Source of the DNA: an uncultured Collinsella sp.
GTDB taxonomy: Bacteria; Actinomycetota; Coriobacteriia; Coriobacteriales; Coriobacteriaceae
Direction: 5' to 3'
Length of the DNA: 64,000 nt
NCBI GenBank assembly: GCA_900541695.1
Contig: UQKL01000001.1
Span: 207,380-271,379, forward strand
The position numbers and the translations under genes were made by a program. The notes beneath the pieces were generated by a model. It had not been told where the DNA came from. It worked only from the letters and a program-made list of their open reading frames with translations, and searched no databases. Below are positions 1 through 7,649 of the stretch, piece by piece; within the stretch, counting starts at the first letter, position 1, and the number at the start of each line of letters is the position of its first letter.

Positions 1-206
1 ATAGAGGCGTTCCACTCCTGCATGGAGCCAAAACCGTCGCCGCGATAATCGACGGGCTGCATCAGCGTCGTCTCGGAGGACGGGGACCCAACCGCGTCGG
101 ACAGCGTGGCCGCGTGGGCCTCGGTTGCGCCGGCACCCACCAAAAGCGCCACAGCAAGCGTGGCAGAAAGGGCGGCGGCCTTCGGTTTTCGTGAATCGAT
201 CCTCAT
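1..206 (-). CDS. Secreted protein, N-terminal part (runs off left edge)
   Basis: The reading frame opens with ATG at 206, 7-10 bases after a GGAGG ribosome site, and is open to the window edge (68 codons). The first 32 residues form a classic signal peptide: a basic start (MRIDSRKPK), an alanine/leucine-rich core and an AHA cleavage site, so the mature protein probably begins ATLSDAVG. Only about 36 mature residues are visible and they match no family I recognise. The mature protein is presumably exported by Sec. It lies downstream of metY in the same direction but is separated from it by a strong terminator, so it is transcribed separately. Confidence 0.7.
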   Translation of the reverse strand, partial: MRIDSRKPKAAALSATLAVALLVGAGATEAHAATLSDAVGSPSSETTLMQPVDYRGDGFGSMQEWNAS

Positions 207-416
207 GTAGCTGGAAACCTCCGTAGTGCGTTTTTGCTGCGTTTAAGCTGCGTGTGATTCGATCGCGCTGCATAGTACCCCGAGCAATTCGCGACCTGCG
301 GTTTTTCTCAAAAGGTGCACGTCATTTGCGTAAAACTCACATTCACTTAACAGGAGTTTTCCATATCTAGATTGGATATTCGACGCTAAAAGACCTGTTT
401 TTTAGGCATTCCTATG
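207..416. other. Intergenic region without a recognisable gene
   Basis: This stretch lies between the secreted-protein start and the metY terminator. It is more A/T rich than its surroundings and should hold the promoter of the secreted-protein gene, but no convincing -35/-10 pair stands out. No RNA gene or coding frame is supported. Confidence 0.5.
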
Positions 417-457
417 CAAAAAGGCGTCTGCGCAAACATTGTTCGCACAGACGCCTT
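417..457 (-). terminator. Intrinsic terminator of metY
   Basis: Two perfect 10-base arms (AAGGCGTCTG at 421-430 and CAGACGCCTT at 448-457) form a GC-rich stem. Read on the minus strand it is followed by a run of T. It sits 60 bases after the metY stop. Confidence 0.85.
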
Positions 458-517
458 GAGCAGGCATTTTATGCAGTTATACCTATCGAGTCGCAAGGGG
501 TCCTTGCACAAGTCGCC

Positions 518-1828
518 TTACTCGTCCAGCGCGGCGAAGGCCTGCTTCAGATCCCAAATGATGTCCTCGGCGTTCTCGGTACCGATAGAAAGACGGATCG
601 TGGAGGGCGTGATGTTCTGCTCGGCGAGCTCCTCGGCAGAGAGCTGGGAGTGCGTGGTGGTAGCCGGGTGCACGACGAGCGACTTGACGTCGGCCACGTT
701 GGCGAGCAGCGAGAACACCTGCAGATGATCGATGAACTTCCATGCAGCTTCCTGGCCGCCCTTGATCTCGAAGGTGAAGATCGAGGCACCGCCGTAGGGG
801 AAATATTGCTTGTAAAGCTCATGATCGGGGTGCTCAGTCAGGCTCGGGTGGTTCACCTTGGCGACGTGGCTGTCACCAGCCAGGAACTCAACGACCTTCT
901 TGGTGTTCTCGACATGACGGTCAACGCGCAGCGACAGAGTCTCGGTGCCCTGGAGCAGGACCCAGGCGTTGAACGGGCTGATGCAGGCACCCTCGTCACG
1001 CAGCAGGATAGCGCGGACATAGGTCGCGAAGGCGGCAGGGCCGGCAGCCTCGGCAAACGAAACACCGTGGTAGGAGGGGTTGGGCTCAGCGATCTGGGCG
1101 TACTTGCCACTCGCCTTCCAATCGAAGTTACCGCCGTCGACGATCACACCGCCCAGCGAGGTACCGTGGCCGCCGATGAACTTGGTTGCAGAGTGGACGA
1201 CGATGTTGGCACCATGCTCCAGCGGACGGAACAGATACGGGGTGCCGAAGGTGTTGTCGACGACAACCGGCAGGCCATGCTTCTTGGCGATCTCGGAGAT
1301 GGCGTCGATGTTGGGGATGTCGGAGTTGGGGTTACCGAGCGTCTCGAGATAGATGACCGTGGTGTTGTCCTTGATGGCGCCCTCGACCTCGTCCAGGTTA
1401 TGGGCATCGACGAAGGTGGTCTCGACACCAAACTGGGAGAGCGTGTGCTCCAGCAGGTTGTAGGAACCGCCGTAGATGGTCTTCTGGGCGACCACGTGGT
1501 CACCGGCCTGGGCGAGGGCCTGCAGGGTATAGGTGATGGCGGCGGCGCCAGAGGCGACGGCGAGGCCAGCAACGCCGCCCTCGAGCGCAGCGATACGGTC
1601 CTCGAAGACGCCCTGGGTGGAGTTGGTCAGACGGCCGTAGATGTTACCGGCGTCGGCAAGACCAAAGCGGTCGGCGGCGTGCTGGGAGTTGCGGAACACA
1701 TAGCTCGTGGTTTGATAGATAGGCACAGCACGGGAGTCGGATGCAGGATCGGCGCTCTCCTGGCCAACGTGCAGCTGCAGGGTATCGAAACCAAAGGTGT
1801 GCTCGGGGTTGTTGATAAACTGGCTCAT
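518..1828 (-). CDS. metY: O-acetylhomoserine aminocarboxypropyltransferase (sulfhydrylase)
   Basis: A cytoplasmic PLP enzyme of the Cys/Met metabolism family that makes homocysteine from O-acetylhomoserine and sulfide. The 436-residue length is typical of MetY and longer than MetB/MetC. The family signature SATKFIGGHG is present at about 213-222, with Lys216 as the expected PLP Schiff-base lysine. The N-terminal substrate motif YQTTSYVF (39-46) and the VVVDNTFGTPYL block (188-199) also match. The start ATG at 1828 has a nearby AAGGAG. A leader with a short Cys-containing frame lies upstream, and a divergent LysR gene shares the intergenic region. It could be called a homocysteine synthase; cystathionine gamma-synthase is less likely given its length. 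Confidence 0.93.
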   Translation of the reverse strand: MSQFINNPEHTFGFDTLQLHVGQESADPASDSRAVPIYQTTSYVFRNSQHAADRFGLADAGNIYGRLTNSTQGVFEDRIAALEGGVAGLAVASGAAAITYTLQALAQAGDHVVAQKTIYGGSYNLLEHTLSQFGVETTFVDAHNLDEVEGAIKDNTTVIYLETLGNPNSDIPNIDAISEIAKKHGLPVVVDNTFGTPYLFRPLEHGANIVVHSATKFIGGHGTSLGGVIVDGGNFDWKASGKYAQIAEPNPSYHGVSFAEAAGPAAFATYVRAILLRDEGACISPFNAWVLLQGTETLSLRVDRHVENTKKVVEFLAGDSHVAKVNHPSLTEHPDHELYKQYFPYGGASIFTFEIKGGQEAAWKFIDHLQVFSLLANVADVKSLVVHPATTTHSQLSAEELAEQNITPSTIRLSIGTENAEDIIWDLKQAFAALDE

Positions 1829-1888
1829 GATGATCTCCTTGATCGAAGAAAGTAATAAGAGTAAGAGAAGTAAGTCGCTGTCTCCTGA

Positions 1889-1942
1889 TCACGCCGACGG
1901 GCGCAAACAGGAGCCCGGCATTCGTCTTGGTAAGCAATTCAT
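1889..1942 (-). CDS. Candidate cysteine-containing leader peptide upstream of metY
   Basis: A 17-codon frame (MNCLPRRMPGSCLRPSA) begins at ATG 1942, 7 bases after a near-perfect AAAGGAGG site, and ends at TGA 1889-1891, 60 bases before metY. Its codons 3 and 12 are Cys (TGC, TGT). CTCCTG inside the frame can pair with CAGGAG just after its stop, and GGGCTCCT can pair with the leader's own AGGAGGCCC. This is the layout of a translation-dependent attenuator that senses Cys-tRNA, the amino acid nearest this pathway. The ribosome site and frame are seen; the regulatory role is inferred. Confidence 0.5.
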   Translation of the reverse strand: MNCLPRRMPGSCLRPSA

Positions 1943-2010
1943 ATGCGGGCCTCCTTTCGCATCCCGGTTCCTTGGTCGGCTTAATTACCTACCGCCTTTG
2001 TGTGTTTTGA

Positions 2011-2039
2011 ATAGTACGAGCATTGTTTTGCTCGGTCAA
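2011..2039 (-). promoter_or_regulatory. metY promoter with palindromic operator in the spacer
   Basis: On the minus strand TTGACC (2034-2039) and TACTAT (2011-2016) are separated by exactly 17 bases, a near-consensus housekeeping promoter. The spacer holds a perfect inverted repeat, CGAGCA (2017-2022) and TGCTCG (2029-2034) with a 6-base gap. A dimeric regulator bound there would cover the promoter. The divergent LysR protein is the obvious candidate, although classic LysR sites have the T-N11-A form and usually lie further upstream. Confidence 0.7.
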
Positions 2040-2100
2040 TCACTTAAAAGCGCTAACTTGTTATCGGTTTTTTAGATAGCTATCGAAAGGATGGGCGCCG

Positions 2101-3003
2101 ATGACCCTCCAGCAACTTCGTTTTTTGATCGCCGTGGCAGAGTCCGGATCGATCAACGCCGCAGCCCAGCGCCTTTATACGGCACAGTCCAACATCTCAA
2201 ACGCTGTCAAAAGCCTGGAACAGGAGCTCCATCTGGAGATCTTTACGCGCTCCAGCCGCGGCGTCACGCTCACCAACGACGGCACCGAGCTATTGGGCTA
2301 TGCGCGCCAGGTCGTAGAGCAGGCCGACATGCTCGAGGCACGCTACGAGGACGGCGGCACACCCCAGGCGCGCCTTGCCGTCTCGGCCCAGCACTACGCT
2401 TTTTCGGTCAAGGCCTTTGTCAACGTCGTCGAGCGCTGCCGCGACAGTAAGTTTGAGTTCATCATGCGCGAGACCACCACCTCGCAGATCATCGACGACG
2501 TCCGCGCATTTCGCAGCGATATCGGCATTCTGTACCTGGATGACTTTAACGCCCGCGTTCTGCAGAAGGCCTTCGCCGATGCCCGCGCAAGCTTCCATCC
2601 CCTCTTCGACGCGACGGTCCACGTCTTCGTTAGCGAACGCCACCCGCTCGCACGCCGCCCTCAGCTGTCCCTTGCCGACCTCACGCCCTATACGCGCTAC
2701 AGCTTTGAGCAGGGAACCTCAAACTCCTTCTATTACGCCGAGGAACCTTTTAGCTATATCCCTTGCGACCGCAACATACGAATCTCGGACCGCGGAACAC
2801 TTACTAACTTACTTATCACGTCGAACGGTTACACCCTGTCGACCGGTGTCCTTTCCAATGAAATGCAGTGGGGTATGGCATCGATCCCGTTAGCAGACGC
2901 CCCAACGATGCACGTAGGATATATCATGCACGACGAGCGCAAGCCCTCTCCTCTCTTGCGGCAATACCTCGACGAGCTCAACCGCATCATCCATGCCAAC
3001 TAA
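2101..3003 (+). CDS. LysR-family transcriptional regulator, divergent from metY
   Basis: A 300-residue LysR-type regulator. The N-terminal winged helix-turn-helix is clear (MTLQQLRFLIAVAESGSI, then AAAQRLYTAQSNISNAVKSLE at about 20-40). The rest is a periplasmic-binding-protein-like effector domain. ATG 2101 is preceded by AAAGGA. The gene diverges from metY with about 270 bases between the starts, which is typical for a LysR protein controlling its neighbour, so a sulfur-amino-acid effector such as O-acetylserine or O-acetylhomoserine is plausible. The effector cannot be read from sequence. Confidence 0.88.
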   Translation: MTLQQLRFLIAVAESGSINAAAQRLYTAQSNISNAVKSLEQELHLEIFTRSSRGVTLTNDGTELLGYARQVVEQADMLEARYEDGGTPQARLAVSAQHYAFSVKAFVNVVERCRDSKFEFIMRETTTSQIIDDVRAFRSDIGILYLDDFNARVLQKAFADARASFHPLFDATVHVFVSERHPLARRPQLSLADLTPYTRYSFEQGTSNSFYYAEEPFSYIPCDRNIRISDRGTLTNLLITSNGYTLSTGVLSNEMQWGMASIPLADAPTMHVGYIMHDERKPSPLLRQYLDELNRIIHAN

Positions 3004-3102
3004 CTGTCGGAAGACGGGATAGAAATCGTAAATTGCTAGCCCCCGGCAGGCATGGCGCTACAATGGTCACTCACATGAAACACACTCAACGAAAGGAAGC
3101 CC

Positions 3103-3588
3103 GTGAAGGTCATCATCTATACCGACGGCTCGGCCCGATCAAATCCGGGACGCGGCGGCTACGGCGCCGTGCTCAAATACACCAACCCCGCCGGCAAGAC
3201 CTTTACCTCCGAGCTTTCGCGCGGCTACGCCAAGACCACCAACAACCGCATGGAGCTCATGGCCGTTATCGTGGCGCTCGAGGCACTCAACCGCCCCTGC
3301 GAGGTCGAAGTCCATTCCGATTCGCAGTACGTCGTCAACGCCTTTAACAAGCACTGGATCGACGGCTGGAAAAAGCGCGGGTGGAAAACTGCCAACAAGC
3401 AGCCCGTCAAGAACCGCGACCTGTGGGAGCGTCTGCTTGCCGCAAAGAGCAAGCATAAGGTGGAGTTCATCTGGGTTAAGGGTCACGCCGGCCACGAGCT
3501 CAACGAGCGCTGCGATGAGCTCGCCACCACGGCGGCCGACGGCAGCGACCTCGATATCGACGCCGGCTTTAACGAGAGCGACCTGTAA
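3103..3588 (+). CDS. rnhA: Ribonuclease HI
   Basis: Degrades the RNA strand of RNA-DNA hybrids in the cytoplasm, during primer removal and R-loop control. All four carboxylates of the RNase HI active site are present: Asp8 ([11 protein letters not shown]), Glu51 (NNRMELMA), Asp73 (HSDSQYV) and Asp138 (NERCDELA), plus His128 in the KGHAGHE loop. The basic handle region ([16 protein letters not shown]) is also present. At 161 residues it is full length. The start is GTG at 3103, following GAAAGGA. A TACAAT -10 element lies near 3059. Confidence 0.95.
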   Translation: MKVIIYTDGSARSNPGRGGYGAVLKYTNPAGKTFTSELSRGYAKTTNNRMELMAVIVALEALNRPCEVEVHSDSQYVVNAFNKHWIDGWKKRGWKTANKQPVKNRDLWERLLAAKSKHKVEFIWVKGHAGHELNERCDELATTAADGSDLDIDAGFNESDL

Positions 3589-3661
3589 TAGCGTTTTCGC
3601 GCAGCTTTATATCTCCACGCGCTACACTCATCCTGTAGACCAAACAACGCAAGGGAGACGT

Positions 3662-4768
3662 ATGCTGCGTATAGCGACCATCGGCACATCCATGATCACC
3701 GACGACTTTATCCAAGTCGTCAACGCCAACGACCAAGCCGTGTTTGTGGGCACGCTTTCACGCGATGCCAATCGCGGTGCTGCCTTTACCGCCGAGCACG
3801 GCGGCGAGCGTAACTTCACCGCGCTTGACGAGCTTGCGTCCGCCGACGACGTCGACGCCGTCTACATCGGCAGCCCCAATGCGCTCCACTACGAGCAGGC
3901 GCTCGCCTGTATCGCCGGCGGCAAGCACGTTATCGTCGAAAAGCCCTTCTGCGCCACCGAGGCCCAAGCGTTCGAGGTCTTCCGTGCTGCCGAGGCAGCA
4001 GGCGTCGTGGCCCTCGAGGCCATGCGTCCCCTCCATGACCCCGCTTTCCACGCCGTCGAGGACGCCCTGGGCGAGATCGCGCCCATTCGCCGCGCCTCAC
4101 TGCGCTTTGGCAAGTATTCTTCGCGCTACAACGAGGTTCTCGCGGGGCGCGCCACCAATATCTTCGACTGCAATATGGCATCGGGTTCCCTCATGGACAT
4201 TGGCGTCTACACCGTCGAGCCCATGGTCGAGATTTTCGGCATGCCCTCTGGTCTCACCAGCATGACCACGCTGCTCGACCCCTCAACGCAAGAGCTCACG
4301 CACGGCCCCATCGACGGCTGCGGTTCCATCCTCGCCAGCTACGGCGGTGGCCGGATCTCCGTCGAGCTCGCGCACTCCAAAATTACGAATGACCTGCTGC
4401 CCTCGCAGATCGAAGGCGAGCGTGGCACTATCAAGATCGACCATCTGTCCACGCCCCGCAACGTCCGCATCGACTATCGCGGCGACGTCGTACGCGGCTC
4501 GGCGACCGAGGCACCGCGCGAACAGGGAGACAACGGCCGCGCGCTCGACCTGCCCAAATCGAGCAACACTATGGAATACGAACTCGCAGACTTTATCACC
4601 GCCATCGGCGGCATCGATAACGTTAAGGAAGAGATCTGGGAGACCCCGGCGGGACGCCACGAGCTCGGCCACTACCGCGATGTCACGCTCGTCTCGCTGC
4701 GCATCATGGATGCCGTACGTCAGCAGGCCGGCATTACCTTCCCCGCCGATTCAGTCAAGCAGGCCTAG
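3662..4768 (+). CDS. Gfo/Idh/MocA-family NAD(P)-dependent oxidoreductase
   Basis: A 368-residue cytoplasmic sugar- or polyol-type dehydrogenase. The N-terminal Rossmann domain starts MLRIATIGTSMIT, the family EKP motif lies at 93-95 (VIVEKPF), and the C-terminal alpha/beta domain begins near residue 120 with a GSLMDIGVY motif. The dinucleotide loop is GTSMIT rather than the usual GxGxxG, as in many short-branch members. ATG 3662 follows AGGGAGA, so the longer upstream frame is not used. The substrate is unknown. The acylphosphatase gene begins 2 bases after its stop. Confidence 0.85.
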   Translation: MLRIATIGTSMITDDFIQVVNANDQAVFVGTLSRDANRGAAFTAEHGGERNFTALDELASADDVDAVYIGSPNALHYEQALACIAGGKHVIVEKPFCATEAQAFEVFRAAEAAGVVALEAMRPLHDPAFHAVEDALGEIAPIRRASLRFGKYSSRYNEVLAGRATNIFDCNMASGSLMDIGVYTVEPMVEIFGMPSGLTSMTTLLDPSTQELTHGPIDGCGSILASYGGGRISVELAHSKITNDLLPSQIEGERGTIKIDHLSTPRNVRIDYRGDVVRGSATEAPREQGDNGRALDLPKSSNTMEYELADFITAIGGIDNVKEEIWETPAGRHELGHYRDVTLVSLRIMDAVRQQAGITFPADSVKQA

Positions 4769-4770
4769 CG

Positions 4771-5181
4771 ATGGGCCTCTTCGATACGTTCTTCTCCAGC
4801 GTCACCGGCGGCAGTCGAGAGCCTCAAAAACCATCAAACATCGAGCTCGAGCTGCGCCGCAGGCTTACTGTGCTCGCAAGCGACGAGGCCACTCAAGACA
4901 CTCCCCTGCGCTACTTCCTGCACTGGACGGGGCAAGTCCAAGGCGTTGGTTTTCGCTTTACCAACACCAACCTCGCGCAGGCACGCGCACTCACCGGCTG
5001 GGTGCGTAACATGGAAGACGGCTCCGTCGAGATGGAGATACAGGGGGCTCCGGCAAACATCCTATCTCATCTCGAGGCGCTTCATGCCTCCTACGAGCGC
5101 ATGGGAACGCGTTTTCGCCTCGCAGACGCCCAGGCCCGAGCCCCACTTACCAATGAAGACGGTTTCAGTCCTCGTTATTAG
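4771..5181 (+). CDS. Acylphosphatase-domain protein with N-terminal extension
   Basis: Residues 45-136 form an acylphosphatase domain that hydrolyses carboxyl-phosphate anhydrides. The motif GQVQGVGFRF carries the phosphate-binding Arg62, and GWVRN carries the catalytic Asn80. The usual enzyme has about 90 residues. Here about 45 polar, charged residues precede the domain, with no signal or membrane segment. The start is 2 bases after the oxidoreductase stop, so translation is probably coupled. It could be a plain acylphosphatase with an extra tail; the role of the tail is unknown. Confidence 0.8.
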   Translation: MGLFDTFFSSVTGGSREPQKPSNIELELRRRLTVLASDEATQDTPLRYFLHWTGQVQGVGFRFTNTNLAQARALTGWVRNMEDGSVEMEIQGAPANILSHLEALHASYERMGTRFRLADAQARAPLTNEDGFSPRY

Positions 5182-5242
5182 TATTGTGTGCTAAATACGG
5201 TATCATTTACCTACGACCGTTGATAGAAAAGAGGCGAGGCGC

Positions 5243-5623
5243 ATGGCGGTGCAAAGAAGAAACACCAAGCAGCGGAAGCTGGTTCTTGACGCCGTGCGCC
5301 AAAGCTATAACCACCCCACCGCCGATGAGATCTACAACGCCGTGCGCGCGCAGGATGACAAAATCAGCCGCGGTACGGTCTACCGCAATCTCAATCTCTT
5401 AGCCGACGCCGGCGAGATCCTCTCCATCAAGACGCCGGGCGGCAGCCGCTTCGATCGCACGATCGAGCCGCATGCGCATATCATCTGCACCTCGTGCAGC
5501 CGCGTCATCGACGTACCGCTCCCCTTCGATGCCCAGCTCGACGCCAAGGCGTCCGAGCAAATCGGCTGGAACGTCACCTCGCACTACACCATCTTCGAGG
5601 GCCTCTGCCCCAACTGTAGGTAG
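5243..5623 (+). CDS. Fur-family metalloregulator (PerR/Fur-like)
   Basis: A 126-residue dimeric DNA-binding repressor. The winged helix includes ISRGTVYRNLNLL (41-53), the signature recognition helix of the family. Two CxxC pairs (Cys82/Cys85 and Cys122/Cys125) form the structural zinc site, and His77, His79 and His114 are regulatory-metal candidates. The short size and intact paired cysteines fit PerR or Fur better than Zur, but the metal cannot be assigned. A TATCAT -10-like element precedes it at about 5200. It converges on the HAD gene with only 14 bases between the stops. Confidence 0.88.
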   Translation: MAVQRRNTKQRKLVLDAVRQSYNHPTADEIYNAVRAQDDKISRGTVYRNLNLLADAGEILSIKTPGGSRFDRTIEPHAHIICTSCSRVIDVPLPFDAQLDAKASEQIGWNVTSHYTIFEGLCPNCR

Positions 5624-5637
5624 ATTTTGGGACATGC

Positions 5638-6435
5638 CTACTCAGCAAGTAGACGACGCAGCTCTTCTTCGACCGTGCGCACGTAGCGGACACGGTCATT
5701 GACACCGCGCATGCTGGGATTGCAGCTCTCCATCAGATAGGGATGGCCCACCACGTTGAGCATGTCGCGATCGTTTTCGTTATCGCCAAACGCCATCATT
5801 TCGTTAGGTGAGATCCCCAGTGCGCGACCATAATCGGCAAGCGCGGACCCCTTGCCCGAATCAAAGCCGATAAAGTCGGTCCATTCGGTTCCCGACGTCA
5901 TCACATCGACCCGGTCGCTAAAGCGACGCGCAAAATACTCCAACGCCGCCGGCTGCTCTGTCTCGGGCGTTTGAAACGCAATCTTAATGACATCCTCGTC
6001 AATGTCCTCGGGACGGTCGACCACCGCCACATCGCAGTGGACCTCGTAACGCAAATGGTCGATGAACGCATCGTTACCGCTTATGGTGTAGAGGTGCCCC
6101 TCGCAGGAAAGGGTTACGTCGGCATGGGGGTAGGCGACCACGGCATTCGCGATATCCATAGCAAGGCTAAGTTCCATGGAACGTTTGACAACGGCACGCC
6201 CCTCGCTCATCACCAGGGCTCCGTTTTCGCATACATAGGCGAGCTCATCGGCCACTGGGGCAAACAGGTAGCGCAAGCTCGCATATTGACGGCCGCTCGC
6301 CGGCATAAACACAATGCCGCGACGATGCAGCTCGTCGATGAGCTCAAAGGCCTCGGGGCGTGGCTCGCGCTCCCCAGGATGCAGCAACGTACCATCCAAA
6401 TCACAGGCGATCAGCTTGATTCCCTCAAGACCCAT
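5638..6435 (-). CDS. HAD-superfamily hydrolase, Cof type
   Basis: A 265-residue C2-cap HAD phosphatase of the Cof/YidA group. Motif I is CDLDGTLL, with nucleophile Asp12 and Asp14. Motif II is MPASGR and motif IV is FGDNENDRDML near the C terminus. Members dephosphorylate sugar phosphates, flavin precursors or PLP; the substrate is not evident here. I chose ATG 6435 because the domain begins there and a GGGGA precedes it; the frame extends 25 codons further upstream without family similarity. It lies downstream of the UreE-like gene in the same direction. Confidence 0.85.
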   Translation of the reverse strand: MGLEGIKLIACDLDGTLLHPGEREPRPEAFELIDELHRRGIVFMPASGRQYASLRYLFAPVADELAYVCENGALVMSEGRAVVKRSMELSLAMDIANAVVAYPHADVTLSCEGHLYTISGNDAFIDHLRYEVHCDVAVVDRPEDIDEDVIKIAFQTPETEQPAALEYFARRFSDRVDVMTSGTEWTDFIGFDSGKGSALADYGRALGISPNEMMAFGDNENDRDMLNVVGHPYLMESCNPSMRGVNDRVRYVRTVEEELRRLLAE

Positions 6436-6518
6436 ATGCTTCCCCCAAAGCCTTCTATCAACAGCAAGACGGGCCTTGATTTGTCGCTCCTCAAAGCCCG
6501 TCTTGCGCATACGCGCGC

Positions 6519-7097
6519 TTAGCCGCGCGTCTTTTTTACGATCGTAAAGTCTGGAGCCATACTCACAACAACATCCGCCGCGCTCGATGCAAAGCGTCGA
6601 CTGGCATCGAGCTCGCGTGCGACCACCGAGAGCCGAACGCCCCCAATGCCCCGGAGCATACGACCCAAAACCGGTTGCACCGGCGTATACATGCGCACGG
6701 TATGCTCGTCCGAGTCACCCCGGAAGAGCGGCGCATGCATGTTGCCGATCTCCCAGCACGCATGTGCGAGCACAATCGGATCCATGCGGTCGACTTCGAC
6801 CAAATAGACCTCGGCGCTGCGCAGGCGTACGACAACCGCTACGGGCACCGTGCCCGTGCGGTCGACAGCGAGCACGTCACCGTCGGCAAGACGCTCGCCA
6901 TCAGTGGCATCCAGCCGGGCATTCACCGTGCGCCCCAGCTCCGTCACGCCCACAAACAGGCGCGCATCAGCCTGGTCCCAATCGAGTAGCAGCTCGTCAA
7001 CCTCAAAGACGCCACCCAGCTCCCGACGAAGCAGGAGTTCATAGGACGGGTCGTTGAGATTTCCCAAGCGCTCCGTAGCTACCAGGTCCACGGACAT
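6519..7097 (-). CDS. UreE-like nickel metallochaperone, no urease nearby
   Basis: 192 residues with the two-domain layout of the urease accessory protein UreE. The C-terminal metal domain carries the core motif DPIVLAHACWEIGNMHAPL (106-124), in which His121 corresponds to the conserved nickel-binding histidine. The His-rich tail of many UreE proteins is missing. No urease subunit or ureDFG gene is visible, so nickel may be destined for another enzyme such as hydrogenase, lactate racemase or glyoxalase. ATG 7097 lies 3 bases after the stop of the FKBP gene and shares its GAGG, so the two are translationally coupled. Confidence 0.7.
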   Translation of the reverse strand: MSVDLVATERLGNLNDPSYELLLRRELGGVFEVDELLLDWDQADARLFVGVTELGRTVNARLDATDGERLADGDVLAVDRTGTVPVAVVVRLRSAEVYLVEVDRMDPIVLAHACWEIGNMHAPLFRGDSDEHTVRMYTPVQPVLGRMLRGIGGVRLSVVARELDASRRFASSAADVVVSMAPDFTIVKKTRG

Positions 7098-7100
7098 CAA

Positions 7101-7529
7101 CTAGTCCTCGACCTCAACGAGCTCGATATCAAAGTTGAGATCCTTGCCGGCAAGCTCGTGGTTGGCATCGAGCGTCACGGCCTCGGACGTCACATCGATG
7201 ACGACAGCGGGGACAGGCATGCCGCTCGGCGTGGACAGGAAGAGCTTCATGCCCTTCTCGATCTGCTCGATGTTGGGAACCTGCTCGGCCGGGAAGGTCA
7301 GGACCATCTCGGGGTTGTGCTCGCCGTAGGCATCGGCAGCAGGAATGTGCACGGACTTCTTCTCGCCCACCTGCATATCGATAACGGCGGCGTCGAAGCC
7401 CTTGATCATCTGACCGGCACCGCAGGTGAACTCCAGCGGCTCACCGCGATCGTAGGAGCTATCGAACTGCGTGCCGTCATCGAGCGTGCCACGATAATGG
7501 GTCTTGACCTTCTTGCCCTGGTTGGACAT
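7101..7529 (-). CDS. FKBP-type peptidyl-prolyl isomerase, SlyD-like
   Basis: A 142-residue cytoplasmic proline isomerase and chaperone. The FKBP core begins KVKTHYRGTLDDGTQFDSS and resumes near the C terminus, interrupted at about 72-125 by an insert-in-flap domain as in SlyD. The AYGE motif (67-70) is conserved. SlyD proteins often end in a His/Cys nickel tail, but this one ends LVEVED without one. ATG 7529 follows GGAGG by 5 bases. Coupling to a UreE-like gene suggests a shared role in nickel-protein maturation, which is inference. Confidence 0.88.
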   Translation of the reverse strand: MSNQGKKVKTHYRGTLDDGTQFDSSYDRGEPLEFTCGAGQMIKGFDAAVIDMQVGEKKSVHIPAADAYGEHNPEMVLTFPAEQVPNIEQIEKGMKLFLSTPSGMPVPAVVIDVTSEAVTLDANHELAGKDLNFDIELVEVED

Positions 7530-7649
7530 GGTAACCTCCGTGATAAGGGCGGCGCACAACGCGGGCCGCCGTGAACATATGGCGCTAACTATACCCTAGT
7601 CATACAATTCATTGACAGTTTGCAAAGAAACGCTGCAACCGGAGGAACC

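Noticed and set aside
1829..2010. SAM or other riboswitch upstream of metY
   Set aside because: The S-box core and other known SAM-riboswitch motifs could not be found; the leader instead holds a short frame with a good ribosome site.
3437..3661. Longer start for the Gfo/Idh/MocA oxidoreductase
   Set aside because: The extra 75 codons overlap rnhA and show no family sequence; ATG 3662 has a ribosome site and the family N terminus.
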